64,000 nucleotides of DNA, taken from NCBI RefSeq assembly GCF_004684095.1, contig NZ_SRII01000004.1, positions 1-64,000 of the forward strand, written 5' to 3'. Below the pieces are notes generated by a model. That model searched no databases. It was not told the origin of the DNA and saw only the letters and a list, made by a program, of their open reading frames with translations. This stretch comes from Hymenobacter sp. UV11 (lineage in GTDB: Bacteria > Bacteroidota > Bacteroidia > Cytophagales > Hymenobacteraceae). This document shows, piece by piece, positions 8,616-17,390 of the stretch (the first letter of the stretch is position 1; every line of letters starts with the position of its first letter). The translations under genes and the position numbers were made by a program.

Positions 8616-8746
8616 GTCAAAAACAGGGGGTAGGGAGGGGTGGGAGAGGGGAGAAGTATGTTGGTACCGCAAAAATACGGCGAAGCAGCTAAGCCGGTCG
8701 AAAAAGGACGTTGTGCCGCCGGGCGTTGGAACGGCCTGGCGAGATG

Positions 8747-9424
8747 CTAGTTGCGGCGGCTGCCGCCAAACAGCATCATACCGTAGTAGAGCAGCGTGGC
8801 CAGCGAGCTGATGGCGGCTACCACGTAGGTCATGGCGGCCCACCAGAGGGCATCTTTGGCGATGGCGTGCTCGTCGGTAGTTACTACCCCACTACGGTCC
8901 ATCCAGGCCAGGGCGCGGCGCGAGGCGTCGAACTCGACCGGTAGGGTGATGAACGAGAACAGCGTGGCCAGCGCAAACACGGCCACGGCCAACCCCAGCG
9001 GGATAATGCTGACGCGCAGCAGCACCACGCCAGCCAGCAGCAGCAGCGGCATCACGCGCGATACCGACGACAGCGCCGGCACCAGCGCCGAGCGCAGCCG
9101 CAAGAAGCTGTAAGCCTGCGCGTGCTGCACAGCGTGGCCGCACTCGTGGGCTGCTACGGCGGCGGCCGTGGCCGAGCGCCCGGCGTACACGTCGGCACTG
9201 AGGTTCACGGTTTTATCGGTCGGGTTGTAATTGTCGGTCAGCTGGCCGTCGGTGCTGATAATCTGCACGTCGCGGATGCCATGGTCGGCCAGCATCTTGG
9301 CGGCGATTTCGCGGCCGCTCAGGCCCGAGTGCAGGCCTATTTGGGCGTATTGGCTGAATTTGCTCCGCAGCCGCTGCTGGATGCCCCAGCTAACGAGCAT
9401 GAGCAGAATGAGGAAGATAAACAT
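8747..9424 (-). CDS. Zinc metallopeptidase, YugP-like (Zn_peptidase_2 family)
   Basis: 225 aa integral membrane protein. An N-terminal transmembrane helix (residues 1-16) is followed by a soluble part with the metal site HECGH (residues 93-97) inside the helix AAVAAHECGHAVQHAQ. Two long hydrophobic stretches follow (about 117-160) and another at the C-terminus. The family is widespread and membrane-bound, with largely unknown substrates. The zinc-binding His residues and the catalytic Glu are intact. Confidence 0.88.
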   Translation of the reverse strand: MFIFLILLMLVSWGIQQRLRSKFSQYAQIGLHSGLSGREIAAKMLADHGIRDVQIISTDGQLTDNYNPTDKTVNLSADVYAGRSATAAAVAAHECGHAVQHAQAYSFLRLRSALVPALSSVSRVMPLLLLAGVVLLRVSIIPLGLAVAVFALATLFSFITLPVEFDASRRALAWMDRSGVVTTDEHAIAKDALWWAAMTYVVAAISSLATLLYYGMMLFGGSRRN

Positions 9425-9430
9425 AGCTTT

Positions 9431-9498
9431 TTAAGTTACTAGTTGCTGGTCCCTTATTTCTGGTCCCTAACAACAACCAGGAACTAGAAACCAAAAAC
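9431..9498. repeat. Family F low-complexity inverted repeat
   Basis: AT-rich sequence with an arm resembling TTACTAGTTGCTGGTCCC and an opposing AACCAGGAACTAG, plus a second GGTCCC unit. It fills the gap between two minus-strand genes and ends exactly where the next gene's stop codon begins. Pairing is imperfect. Confidence 0.5.
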
Positions 9499-9972
9499 TT
9501 AGGAAAGGCGGGCTTTGGCCACAATGCTGGAAGTGCTGTAGCCCGACACGAGCGGCACCGTCAGCACCTGCCCGCCCTTGTTTAACACCAATTCGTGGCC
9601 CACAATTCCGTCAATCGTGTAGTCATCGCCCTTTACTAATACGTCGGGCTGCACGGCTTCGATGAGCTGCAGGGGGGTAGGCTCGCCAAACAGCACCACC
9701 GCATCCACGAAGGCCAGGGCGGCCAGCACGCGGGCCCGCGAAGTTTCGTCCTGCAAGGGCCGGCCGGGCTTGAGCACCCGCACCGAGGCATCGGTATTGA
9801 GGCCCACCACCAGGCGGTCGCCGAGGGCGCGGGCCTTTTCGAGGTAATCGACGTGGCCCAGGTGCAGCAAATCGAAGCAGCCATTGCTGAACACAATGCG
9901 CTCGCCGGCGGCGCGCCAGGCAGCCAGGGTAGCGGGCAGCTGCGCTGGGGTCAGAATTTTATCAGCAGTCAT
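9499..9972 (-). CDS. rfaE2: D-glycero-beta-D-manno-heptose 1-phosphate adenylyltransferase
   Basis: 157 aa, the length of stand-alone RfaE domain II (HldE C-terminal half). The nucleotidyltransferase motif GCFDLLHLGH (HLGH at 37-40) is intact, with the typical VKGDDY and GYSTSSIV motifs near the C-terminus. It adenylates heptose-1-phosphate on the way to ADP-heptose for lipopolysaccharide core. The kinase half and other heptose genes are not in this window. It is followed by a family D repeat and the LPG-synthase-like gene on the same strand. Confidence 0.9.
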   Translation of the reverse strand: MTADKILTPAQLPATLAAWRAAGERIVFSNGCFDLLHLGHVDYLEKARALGDRLVVGLNTDASVRVLKPGRPLQDETSRARVLAALAFVDAVVLFGEPTPLQLIEAVQPDVLVKGDDYTIDGIVGHELVLNKGGQVLTVPLVSGYSTSSIVAKARLS

Positions 9973-9978
9973 AAAAAT

Positions 9979-10042
9979 GTAGGGTAAGCGTTAGCTTGCC
10001 GTGATGGAGGCTGTTAACAAGGCAAGCTAAAGCTTACCCTAC
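9979..10042. repeat. Inverted repeat, family D (copy 1)
   Basis: 22-bp arms (GTAGGGTAAGCGTTAGCTTG on the left, GGCAAGCTAAAGCTTACCCTAC on the right) have one mismatch and flank a 20-bp loop. The right arm ends two bases before the stop codon of the gene at 10045. The same arms occur at 61044-61115. Confidence 0.9.
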
Positions 10043-10044
10043 AC

Positions 10045-11091
10045 TTACTCGCTTACCAGCGGCTCGTTGCTCAAGGCTTCGGCTTCGCTGACCAGGTTGG
10101 CTTTGTCGATGGCCGCTACGGCCACGAAGCTGATACCACCCAGCAGCACCACCAGCAGCGTTTGGGCGCCGTGCACCACCAGCGCGTAGGCAATGCCCGC
10201 CTCCTTGCTAACCCCGTAGGCCAGCAAAATGCCCTGCACCAGCACGTGAAACGGCCCGATGCCGCCCGCCACCGGCGCGGCCATGCCGAAGGCGCCGAAG
10301 GTAAGCACGGCCAGCGCGGCCTTCATGCCCAGGTCGTAGGTTTCGGGGAAGCAGAAAAAGGCCAGGTAATCGAGCAGATAATAAACGAACCAGGTAAAAA
10401 AGGTGTGGAGCAGAAAGAGCCCTTTATTTTCCAGGCGCAATACGCTGAACACGCCCGCCAGCAGGCCCTTCAAAAACAGGGTTAGCTTATTAAACAGAGC
10501 ATTCTGGCGCAGGCGCTCCAGGTTGCGCACCAGCGTGTAGCCGGCCGCCGCCAGCAGCACCAGCGCGCCGATGGCCGCCAGCAGCAGCGGCGTGCGGTTG
10601 CGGGCCAGGCTATCGTACTGGCCGCCCAGTAGCTTATCAGTAACGAAGGCCCAGAAGGTGTTGAAGTCGAGGGCCAGCGTGGCGCCCAGCAGCGCCAGCA
10701 GCACCAGCACGTCGATGACGCGCTCCGTCACCACGGTGCCCAGGGCCACCTGCACGGGCACGCCGCTGGTGCGCCGCAGCACCGAGCAGCGAATGACCTC
10801 GCCCGCGCGCGGCAGCACCAGGTTGGCTAGGTAGCCCACCATCATGGCGTGGTACACGTGCCAGAAGGGCGCCGGCGTGCGCGAGGCCGTGAGCTGCATT
10901 TGCCAGCGGTAGGCGCGGCTGAAGTAGCCCAGCGTGGAGATAACGCAGCTGAGTATCAGCCAAAAATAGTTGGCTGTACGAATATAGTGCCCGATGCGCG
11001 ACAGGTCTTGCCCGCGCACGGCGTACCACATCAGCGCCCCGGAGATACCCAGCAGCAGGGCGTATTTTAAGACGGTAAGAAGGTGTTTCAC
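10045..11091 (-). CDS. LPG-synthase-TM-like (UPF0104/flippase-like) membrane protein
   Basis: 348 aa from the GTG at 11091. A longer frame begins at a TTG at 11121, but the family usually begins close to KHLLTVLKYALLLG. Seven or eight hydrophobic helices are visible, with the family's conserved RAYRWQ near residue 60 and LPRAGEVIRC near 90. This is the integral membrane domain shared with MprF; without the catalytic domain it is usually of unknown function or thought to move lipids or glycolipids. Its place after rfaE2 is compatible with an envelope role. Confidence 0.82.
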   Translation of the reverse strand: MKHLLTVLKYALLLGISGALMWYAVRGQDLSRIGHYIRTANYFWLILSCVISTLGYFSRAYRWQMQLTASRTPAPFWHVYHAMMVGYLANLVLPRAGEVIRCSVLRRTSGVPVQVALGTVVTERVIDVLVLLALLGATLALDFNTFWAFVTDKLLGGQYDSLARNRTPLLLAAIGALVLLAAAGYTLVRNLERLRQNALFNKLTLFLKGLLAGVFSVLRLENKGLFLLHTFFTWFVYYLLDYLAFFCFPETYDLGMKAALAVLTFGAFGMAAPVAGGIGPFHVLVQGILLAYGVSKEAGIAYALVVHGAQTLLVVLLGGISFVAVAAIDKANLVSEAEALSNEPLVSE

Positions 11092-11347
11092 AAATAACAG
11101 ATGCTTGCAAAGAAACAGCAATATACTTTAATGCAGCCTGCTTTTTAGGCCAATAAGCCATACTGCTTGCCCTAAGCTTAGGCCAATGAATAGCGCCAAA
11201 AAACCTGGAGCATACACGTTTCGGGCGGTTTGCTGCCCTGCAGGGTGGCCGGTAAAGATAGCCCGCTGCCCGCCCGCGTCTAGGATTTAGCGCCGGCCAG
11301 GTTGTACTTTCCGGCCTCAATCAACCCCGCGCCTACCCCCCTCCGCT

Positions 11348-12160
11348 ATGCAAAATTTACTTGTCGGCCCCTGGCGGCTGGTCCTGCTGGCCGCCTGGCT
11401 GCTAGCTGCCGGCAGTGCCCGCGCCCAGACGCCCTTGGGCCAGCCGTCGCTCGACGAGGCCAAGGTGCAAATCTGGTGCGCCACGGCCCGCTACGTGTAT
11501 GCCGACGCCGGCCGGCCGCAGCTGCAGCGCACCCTGCGCTGCCAGGGCGGCAACCTGGCGGCCCTGGCGGCCAGCCTGCGGCCCGATAGCCTGCGCATCT
11601 ATTCGGTGCTGTACGCGCCCATTGAGGAGAAAGGCCGCATCTATAAAGGACTGAAAGACAACCCCACGCGGCTGGCAGCACTCACCAAGGCCATCATCAG
11701 TAAGCTGAAAGCCTCGCCCGCCCGGCAGCGCGACCCCACCCGCCTCGCCAACCTGCAGGTGCTGGAAAAAAAGCTGACCGACTACGTGCAAACCGGCCTA
11801 CCCCCCACCGACGCCGCGCCCGCCCCCGAAGCCGCCGATACCAACCCCGGCCCCGGCCCCGCCGAAGCTGCTGAAACCGGCGTCGGCGCCGGCCAAATGC
11901 CCCTCGCCCGCCCGGCCACGGCGGCTACTGAGTCGCTGCTAAATCGCTTTTTTGCGCCCTTAGCGCTGATTTTCAGTATTCTAAGCCTAGTGCTGTACGT
12001 GATGCTGCGCCTGAGCCTGGGCCGCACCCTGCGCGAGCTGCGCCGGACCGCTACCCCCCCCGCCAGCCGCGAGCTGACCGCCGCCCAGCGCGAGCAAATA
12101 GAGGAGCTGGTGGCCCAGCGCGTGGCTGAGGCCCTGCGCGAAGCGAATCCTGGCACCTGA
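11348..12160 (+). CDS. Hypothetical exported membrane protein with C-terminal helix
   Basis: 270 aa. A signal peptide is clear (hydrophobic core, then AAGSARAQ). The mature region holds two cysteines (WCATARYVY and LRCQGG) and a helical part. A Pro/Ala-rich linker follows (about 150-195), then one transmembrane segment (about 202-222), then a charged helix (REQIEELVAQRVAEALRE). No known domain is recognised. A CTACCCC motif lies just before the start codon and two more fall in the Pro-rich coding region. The small lipoprotein gene follows 45 bp downstream. Confidence 0.7.
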   Translation: MQNLLVGPWRLVLLAAWLLAAGSARAQTPLGQPSLDEAKVQIWCATARYVYADAGRPQLQRTLRCQGGNLAALAASLRPDSLRIYSVLYAPIEEKGRIYKGLKDNPTRLAALTKAIISKLKASPARQRDPTRLANLQVLEKKLTDYVQTGLPPTDAAPAPEAADTNPGPGPAEAAETGVGAGQMPLARPATAATESLLNRFFAPLALIFSILSLVLYVMLRLSLGRTLRELRRTATPPASRELTAAQREQIEELVAQRVAEALREANPGT

Positions 12161-12205
12161 GCCCAGCCCGGCAAGACGAATTGAGTCAGTAGCTGTTATA
12201 AGCCA

Positions 12206-12382
12206 ATGCGTGCTTTTCTACGTCTGCTCGGGTGCGGAGCGCTGGCGCTGGCTAGCTGCCAGGTGACGCCGCGTTCGACCGGGCGCAAGGAAGCCATGCA
12301 CGCCAATGCCATTTCCAATAAGCACACCGTCACGGAAGCGCCTACGCTGGAGCGGGCGGCGCCCAGCGTCAAGGAGCAGTAG
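12206..12382 (+). CDS. Small lipoprotein, 58 aa
   Basis: An ATG at 12206 opens a 58-residue frame that ends with TAG at 12380-12382. The start MRAFLRLLGCGALALASC is a compact lipoprotein signal with a lipobox-like LASC (Cys18). The short polar mature part (QVTPRSTGRKEAMHANAIS and on) has no known domain. It lies between the hypothetical membrane protein and a family A repeat, on the same strand as both flanking genes. The signal peptide is good evidence that it is real; function unknown. Confidence 0.65.
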   Translation: MRAFLRLLGCGALALASCQVTPRSTGRKEAMHANAISNKHTVTEAPTLERAAPSVKEQ

Positions 12383-12391
12383 AAACCGGTC

Positions 12392-12489
12392 GTCAGTGCG
12401 AGTAGCGCGGAGCAAGCGCACCCGAACTATGAATGAACGATTGGCGTGGGTGTCGTTCGGGTGCGCTTGCTTCGCAGGCTCGCAATGAC
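12392..12489. repeat. Inverted repeat, family A (copy 1)
   Basis: Arms begin GTCAGTGCGAG and end CTCGCAATGAC, with inner pairing GCAAGCGCACCCGAAC / GTTCGGGTGCGCTTGC. It starts ten bases after the stop codon of the small lipoprotein gene. Confidence 0.85.
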
Positions 12490-12500
12490 AGACGCTTTTG

Positions 12501-12538
12501 CGTAACTCATAACTTTAAACTCATAACTTTTAACTAAA
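12501..12538. repeat. Family F unit (AACTCATAACTTTTAAC type)
   Basis: Tandem AACTCATAACTTT units run up to two bases before the TTG start of the prolyl oligopeptidase gene. They match the arm at 41111-41149. No opposite arm is visible here. Confidence 0.6.
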
Positions 12539-12540
12539 CA

Positions 12541-14586
12541 TTGACCTACCCCGCCGCCCGCCGCGACCCGCAGCCCGATACCTACTTTGGCACCGTAGTG
12601 CCCGACCCCTACCGCTGGCTCGAAGACGCCGACTCGGCCGAAACCACGGCCTGGGTGACGGCCGAGAATGAGGTGACGTTCGCCTACCTCGACCAGATTC
12701 CCTTCCGCACCAAGCTGCGCGAGCGCCTGACCCAGCTCTGGAACTACGAGCGCTACGGCGTGCCGAGCCAGGAAGGTGAGCTGCTGATTTTCAGTAAGAA
12801 TGACGGCTTGCAAAACCAGGCCGTGGTGTACGCCCTACCCCCCGGCCAGCCGCTGGAAACGGCCGACGTGCTGCTTGACCCCAACCAGTTTTCGGCGGAT
12901 GGCACCACGGCGCTCATGGGCCTGCACTTCAGCCCCGACCACCGGCACCTGGCCTACACTACCAGCGGCGGCGGCTCGGACTGGCAGCAAATCCGGCTGC
13001 TCGACATGCAAAGCCGCCTACCCCTCGCCGAGACCCTGGACTGGGTGAAGGTGTCGGGCGTGGCCTGGGCGGGTGCGGGTTTTTACTACAGCGCCTACGA
13101 CGCGCCCCGGCCCGGCGAGGCCGCGCTGGCCGGCAAAAACGAGTTTCACAAGGTGTATTACCACCGCCTCGGCACGCCTCAGAGCGCCGACGAGCTGGTG
13201 TACGAAAACCCGGAAATGGCCCTGGGCTTTCGCATTGCCGACGTCACGGAGGACGAGCGCTGGCTGTGCCTGAGCCTGACCGATGGCCTCAGCGACGGCA
13301 ACCGCCTGCTGGTGCGCGACCTGCGCGACCCGACTCAGGCCACCACCTGGACCACCATTCAGCCCAGCTACGAGTTTGACACGAGTGTGCTCGGCAACCT
13401 CGACGGCGAGCTGCTGCTCTACACCAACGACCACGCGCCCAACTACCGCGTGGTGCGCGCCGACCCGCGCCGGCCCACCGAGTGGCAGGAGGTGCTGCCC
13501 GAAACCGCCGAAAAGCTCGAAGGCATCAGCCAGGCGGCGGGCTGCCTGCTGGCGACTTACCTGCACGATGCCAGCTCGCGGGTGCGGGTGTATTCGGAGG
13601 CCGGCGCGTGGCGGCACGATGTGGCGCTGCCGGCCATTGGTACGGCGGGCGGCTTCGGCGGGCGGCGTACCGATACCGTGTTGTACTACGCCTTTACGTC
13701 GTTTACCTACCCCACTACTATTTACCGGTACGACCCGGCTACCAACGTGAGCACGGTATTCAAGGCGCCGACGGTGGACGTGCAACCGGCTGATTACGAG
13801 ACCACCCAGGTTTTTTACGAGAGCAAAGACGGCACGCGGGTGCCCATGTTTATCACCCACAAAAAAGGGCTGGCGCTGGATGGGCAGAACCCCACCTACC
13901 TCTACGCCTACGGCGGCTTCAACGTGAGCGTGACGCCGGGCTTCTCGGTGGCGCGGCTGCTGTGGCTGGAGCAGGGCGGCGTGCTGGCCATTCCGAACCT
14001 GCGCGGTGGCGGCGAGTACGGCGAAGCCTGGCACCAGGCCGGCATGACGCCCCACAAGCAAAACGTGTTCGACGACTTCGTGGCGGCGGCCGAAACGCTG
14101 TTTGCGAAAGGCTACACTACCCCCGAAAAATTGGCCATCGCGGGCGGCTCGAACGGCGGCCTGCTGGTGGGCGCCATCATGACGCAGCGGCCCGACCTGT
14201 GCCGGGTGGCCCTACCCGCCGTGGGCGTCATGGACATGCTCAAGTACCAGAAATTCACCATCGGCTGGAACTGGGCGCCCGAGTACGGCACTTCCGACGA
14301 CGAGGCGCAGTTTCGTAACCTGCTCAGCTACTCGCCCTTGCACAATCTGAAGCCCGGCACGGCCTACCCCGCCACGCTCATCACCACCGCCGACCACGAC
14401 GACCGTGTGGTGCCGGCGCACTCCTTCAAGTTTGCCGCCGAGCTGCAGGTCTGCCAGGCTGGCCCTACCCCCGTCCTCATCCGCATTGATGTGAATGCCG
14501 GCCACGGCGCCGGCAAAAGCACCCAGCTGCAAATAGCCGAATGGGCCGACGTGTGGAGCTTCACGCTGTTTGAGATGGGCAAGTAG
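12541..14586 (+). CDS. Prolyl oligopeptidase family serine peptidase (S9A)
   Basis: 681 aa from a TTG codon at 12541; no ATG is available in frame. An N-terminal beta-propeller (Peptidase_S9_N; starts YFGTVVPDPYRWLED) is followed by the alpha/beta hydrolase domain. The nucleophile is Ser537 in GGSNGG, with a likely Asp in TADHDDRVVP and a His in NAGHGAGKS. The enzyme cleaves short peptides after proline. Unlike many Bacteroidota homologues it has no signal peptide; since a repeat abuts the start, an original leader may have been lost. Full family length otherwise. Confidence 0.92.
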   Translation: MTYPAARRDPQPDTYFGTVVPDPYRWLEDADSAETTAWVTAENEVTFAYLDQIPFRTKLRERLTQLWNYERYGVPSQEGELLIFSKNDGLQNQAVVYALPPGQPLETADVLLDPNQFSADGTTALMGLHFSPDHRHLAYTTSGGGSDWQQIRLLDMQSRLPLAETLDWVKVSGVAWAGAGFYYSAYDAPRPGEAALAGKNEFHKVYYHRLGTPQSADELVYENPEMALGFRIADVTEDERWLCLSLTDGLSDGNRLLVRDLRDPTQATTWTTIQPSYEFDTSVLGNLDGELLLYTNDHAPNYRVVRADPRRPTEWQEVLPETAEKLEGISQAAGCLLATYLHDASSRVRVYSEAGAWRHDVALPAIGTAGGFGGRRTDTVLYYAFTSFTYPTTIYRYDPATNVSTVFKAPTVDVQPADYETTQVFYESKDGTRVPMFITHKKGLALDGQNPTYLYAYGGFNVSVTPGFSVARLLWLEQGGVLAIPNLRGGGEYGEAWHQAGMTPHKQNVFDDFVAAAETLFAKGYTTPEKLAIAGGSNGGLLVGAIMTQRPDLCRVALPAVGVMDMLKYQKFTIGWNWAPEYGTSDDEAQFRNLLSYSPLHNLKPGTAYPATLITTADHDDRVVPAHSFKFAAELQVCQAGPTPVLIRIDVNAGHGAGKSTQLQIAEWADVWSFTLFEMGK

Positions 14587-14594
14587 AAAAGCAC

Positions 14595-14693
14595 GTCATT
14601 GCGAGCGCAGCGCGGTAATCGCACCAGAACGATGGCCGCACGAGCGGCGCGGGTGTCGTTCTGGTGCGATTGCCGCGCTGCGCTCGCAATGAC
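14595..14693. repeat. Inverted repeat, family A (copy 2)
   Basis: Arms of about 40 bp (GTCATTGCGAGCGCAGCGCG ... GCTCGCAATGAC), with inner TCGCACCAGAACGA pairing with TCGTTCTGGTGCGA. It begins eight bases after the stop codon of the prolyl oligopeptidase gene. Confidence 0.9.
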
Positions 14694-14704
14694 AGGCGAT
14701 TACC

Positions 14705-15007
14705 TTACTCCACTACTTCCAGCGTGGTGCGGAAGGAGTGGTATTTGCCTGCAAACTTCGCGTCCATGTCCTGGCGCAGGGCGGGGGCGAAGTGCTGCTG
14801 GTAGGCCTCCAGCTGCTCTAGGCTCACGCTGAAATACTGGGCGGCGTAGGTCACGCCATCGTCTTCCTCGTTGAGCAGGCGCAGCAGCACGCTGCGGATA
14901 AAGCAGCCGGTGCCCACTACTTCGGCCATGTGGTGCTCGCGCATATAGGTCACCCATTCGTCGGCGATGCTGGGCTCCAGGCTGGTGGTTACATTGTATA
15001 GAATCAT
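14705..15007 (-). CDS. DUF4286 family protein
   Basis: 100 aa, the normal length of this Bacteroidota family. The start MILYNVTTSLEPSIADEWV and the internal LLNEEDDGVTYAAQYF are typical. The predicted ferredoxin-like alpha/beta fold may be a dimeric small-ligand or stress domain; function is unknown. It is the last gene of a minus-strand run with the DUF6526 gene 51 bp upstream. Confidence 0.8.
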   Translation of the reverse strand: MILYNVTTSLEPSIADEWVTYMREHHMAEVVGTGCFIRSVLLRLLNEEDDGVTYAAQYFSVSLEQLEAYQQHFAPALRQDMDAKFAGKYHSFRTTLEVVE

Positions 15008-15058
15008 TGTTGGTAAGCAAGTAGTTAGGATGAAAATGGGGGGTAGGGCACCGCCGCC

Positions 15059-15499
15059 TCACACCCGCATCGTATCAAACTGGAAGTCGTTGATGCGGGC
15101 TAGGATGGCCTTGGGGGCCAGCTTTTCGCGGGCCGCAGCTTCGGCCAGGGCGGGTAGCTCTTGGTCGCCGGCGAGGCGCAAAGTTAAAATTTGCTTGAGT
15201 GAAAGCTCCTTTTCGAGCGGGGCGAAGCGCTGGCCGCTCACTTCAAAATAGCGCTGGCGCACTTCGAGGCGGGCTACCCGGTCTTGCAGCAGTAGGGCGT
15301 AGTGCTGGCGCACCATCACGAGCGTGATGAAAAACAGCAGCGTAACGGCCGCCAGCGAAAACCATAGGCGCGAAATCTCCGAGTCGTCGCCGGCCACGCC
15401 CACGTAGCGCCGAATGGTATAGCCCACCATCAACAGCGTGAGCGGCAGCAGTACAAGGTGGTGCAGAGGATAGTAGCGAGCGGGGTTTTTAGCGGCCAT
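15059..15499 (-). CDS. DUF6526-like membrane protein
   Basis: 146 aa from the ATG at 15499; upstream in-frame codons lack protein-like features. After NPARYYPLHH come two transmembrane helices (about 13-31 and 44-64), then a soluble helical region rich in Arg and Glu (RVARLEVRQRYFEVSGQRF). The combination matches the small two-helix DUF6526 family of Bacteroidota, of unknown role. Probably co-transcribed with the DUF4286 gene. Confidence 0.75.
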   Translation of the reverse strand: MAAKNPARYYPLHHLVLLPLTLLMVGYTIRRYVGVAGDDSEISRLWFSLAAVTLLFFITLVMVRQHYALLLQDRVARLEVRQRYFEVSGQRFAPLEKELSLKQILTLRLAGDQELPALAEAAAREKLAPKAILARINDFQFDTMRV

Positions 15500-15545
15500 A
15501 CGGCGGGAGAGGCAAGAAAGGGTTGAAAAATGGCATACGGACAAA

Positions 15546-15583
15546 CCAAAAAAAGCTCCGGCCTGGACCAGAGCTTTTTTTGG
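15546..15583 (-). terminator. Rho-independent terminator of the coiled-coil protein gene
   Basis: A stem CCAAAAAAAGCTC pairs with GAGCTTTTTTTGG around a 12-base loop. On the minus strand it ends in a T-run and lies just after the gene at 15618. Confidence 0.8.
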
Positions 15584-15617
15584 TTGCTACCCCCTAAGCT
15601 GGGGTAAACCGGATGAT

Positions 15618-16004
15618 TTACTGAGCCTTGCGAGCAGCTTTTTCAGCCTCTTTCTCGGCTTTCATCTGCGTCTTAGCAGCTTTCTCCTGCTGCTTGGCGG
15701 CCTTCGACTGCTGGCGAGCCATTTTGAGCTGCTCGTTTTGCTGCTTGGCCTGCTCGCGCTGCTGCTTCATCTGGCTCTTCAGTTCGCGCGTCTGGCTCTT
15801 CTGCGATTTGAGCTGGCGGCGATTATCGGCCACCGACTGGTCGGCCGCCTTGCGCTGGTCGCGCTGCTGGTCGTAGGTCGAGCGGGCATCCTGCACCGTT
15901 TGGGGGGTAGCGGGTACCGGGTCGGAGGTAGTAGTCTGAGCGTGGGCCGACGTGGCGACTAATGCGCCAAGGGCGAAAGTAGCCCCGATAAATAGCTTTT
16001 TCAT
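15618..16004 (-). CDS. Hypothetical exported coiled-coil protein, Lys/Gln/Ala-rich
   Basis: 128 aa from the ATG at 16004. The signal peptide is clear (MKKLFIGATFALGALVATSA, cleaved near AHAQ). The mature protein is almost wholly helical and charged, with repeated short units such as KSQ, KQQ, KAAK and EKAA. This gives a long amphipathic or coiled-coil helix with high positive charge. No enzymatic domain is visible; it may bind nucleic acid or envelope polymers. A single-gene unit with its own terminator. Confidence 0.75.
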   Translation of the reverse strand: MKKLFIGATFALGALVATSAHAQTTTSDPVPATPQTVQDARSTYDQQRDQRKAADQSVADNRRQLKSQKSQTRELKSQMKQQREQAKQQNEQLKMARQQSKAAKQQEKAAKTQMKAEKEAEKAARKAQ

Positions 16005-16070
16005 AAGTACTAATGGAGGTTCCTTAAAAGAACCTCGCCTTAAACGCACAGGCGGAGAGATAGTTCGCCC

Positions 16071-17390
16071 CTACGTTGGCTCATTGTAGTCGAGGTCTTT
16101 GCCAAAGCTCTCGGGCAGCGTGCTCACCGCCCAGAAAGCCACCACCAGCGTGAGGCCGCCCAGCGCTGCCGCGCCCGTGATGCGCCCACCCAGGTGCGCC
16201 TCGGCCCAGCGAAAGGCCGGCACCAGCAGCACCACCGCGCCCCGCGCAAAGTTGGGCGCCGTGGTGGCCACCGTGGCCCGCAGGTTGGTGCCAAACTGCT
16301 CGGCTGCCACCGTCACAAACAGCGCCCAGAAGCCCACCGAGATGCCCACCACAAAGCACACGCCGTAGAAAAAAGTGGGGGTAGCGCCCCGTAGTCCAAA
16401 CAGATACACGCCCACCATAAGCGTGCAAAAGGCCAGAAAAATTTGAAGCGCCCGGTTGCGACTCTTCAATAATTGGCTGAGGCCACCGCTGAAAAAATCG
16501 CCGAATACCAGCCCGAAGTAGCACCAAAATACCGCCAGCCCCGCCGTAACCGGCGCCTCGCTGGCTGGTACCCGCACGCCCAGCGTGTCGGCAAACTCGG
16601 GCGAGAAGGTGATGAGAATGCCCACCACAAACCACAGCGGCACCCCAATGAGCAGGCAGCGCAGGTAGCGCCCCAGCAACCTGGTATTGGTGAAGAGGGC
16701 CAGAAAGTTGCCGCGCGCCACAGTGCTCTCCTTGGTTTTCTGAAACATGCCCGACTCGAACACGCTCACGCGCAGCACCAGCAGGGCCAGGCCCAGCCCG
16801 CCGCCCACCAGGTAGGCCGTGCGCCAGCCTAGGCGGCTGCCCACCCAGTAACCTAGCATGGCGCCGCTCACGCCCACGGTGGCCACTATCATGGTGCCCA
16901 GGCCGCGCCGCTCCTTGGGCAGGCTCTCGCTTACGAGCGTGATGCCCGCGCCCAGCTCGCCGGCCAGTCCGATGCCCGCAATCAGGCGCAGCCAGGCGTA
17001 TTGCTCCAGGGTGTGCACGTAGGCATTGGCCAGGTTAGCCAGGGAGTACATGAGAATGGAGCCGAACAGTACCGAGAGCCGGCCCTTCTTATCGCCCAAG
17101 ATTCCCCACAAGATGCCGCCCAGCAGCATGCCGCCCATCTGCATCGAGAGCAGGTACTCGCCTTGGGTTTTGACCGCGACTTTATCCACAATGCCCAGTT
17201 CGGCCAGGCTCTTCACCCGCACGATGCTGAAGAGGATAAGGTCATAAATATCCACGAAGTAGCCCAGCGAGGCCACCACGACCACCGCCGAAAGCAGACC
17301 ACTGTTTGGCGCGGATTTTACCGGATTTGGCGGATTTTGTGGACGATTGGCTACGGGGCTGGTGGGGGACGAAGAGTTGGGGCGTTGCAT
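16071..17390 (-). CDS. MFS transporter (metabolite:H+ symporter type)
   Basis: 439 aa with about twelve transmembrane helices. The start of the family homology is ASLGYFVDIYDLILF near residue 40. The loop 2-3 signature is GILGDKKGRLSVLFGS, and GLAGELGAGITLVSESLPKE marks helices 4-5, as in the sugar/dicarboxylate symporter branch. The substrate is unknown. Residues 15-28 (NRPQNPPNPVKSAP) are encoded by a family G repeat arm, so the first 30 or so residues look like a repeat-derived extension; translation might instead begin later. Confidence 0.88.
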   Translation of the reverse strand: MQRPNSSSPTSPVANRPQNPPNPVKSAPNSGLLSAVVVVASLGYFVDIYDLILFSIVRVKSLAELGIVDKVAVKTQGEYLLSMQMGGMLLGGILWGILGDKKGRLSVLFGSILMYSLANLANAYVHTLEQYAWLRLIAGIGLAGELGAGITLVSESLPKERRGLGTMIVATVGVSGAMLGYWVGSRLGWRTAYLVGGGLGLALLVLRVSVFESGMFQKTKESTVARGNFLALFTNTRLLGRYLRCLLIGVPLWFVVGILITFSPEFADTLGVRVPASEAPVTAGLAVFWCYFGLVFGDFFSGGLSQLLKSRNRALQIFLAFCTLMVGVYLFGLRGATPTFFYGVCFVVGISVGFWALFVTVAAEQFGTNLRATVATTAPNFARGAVVLLVPAFRWAEAHLGGRITGAAALGGLTLVVAFWAVSTLPESFGKDLDYNEPT

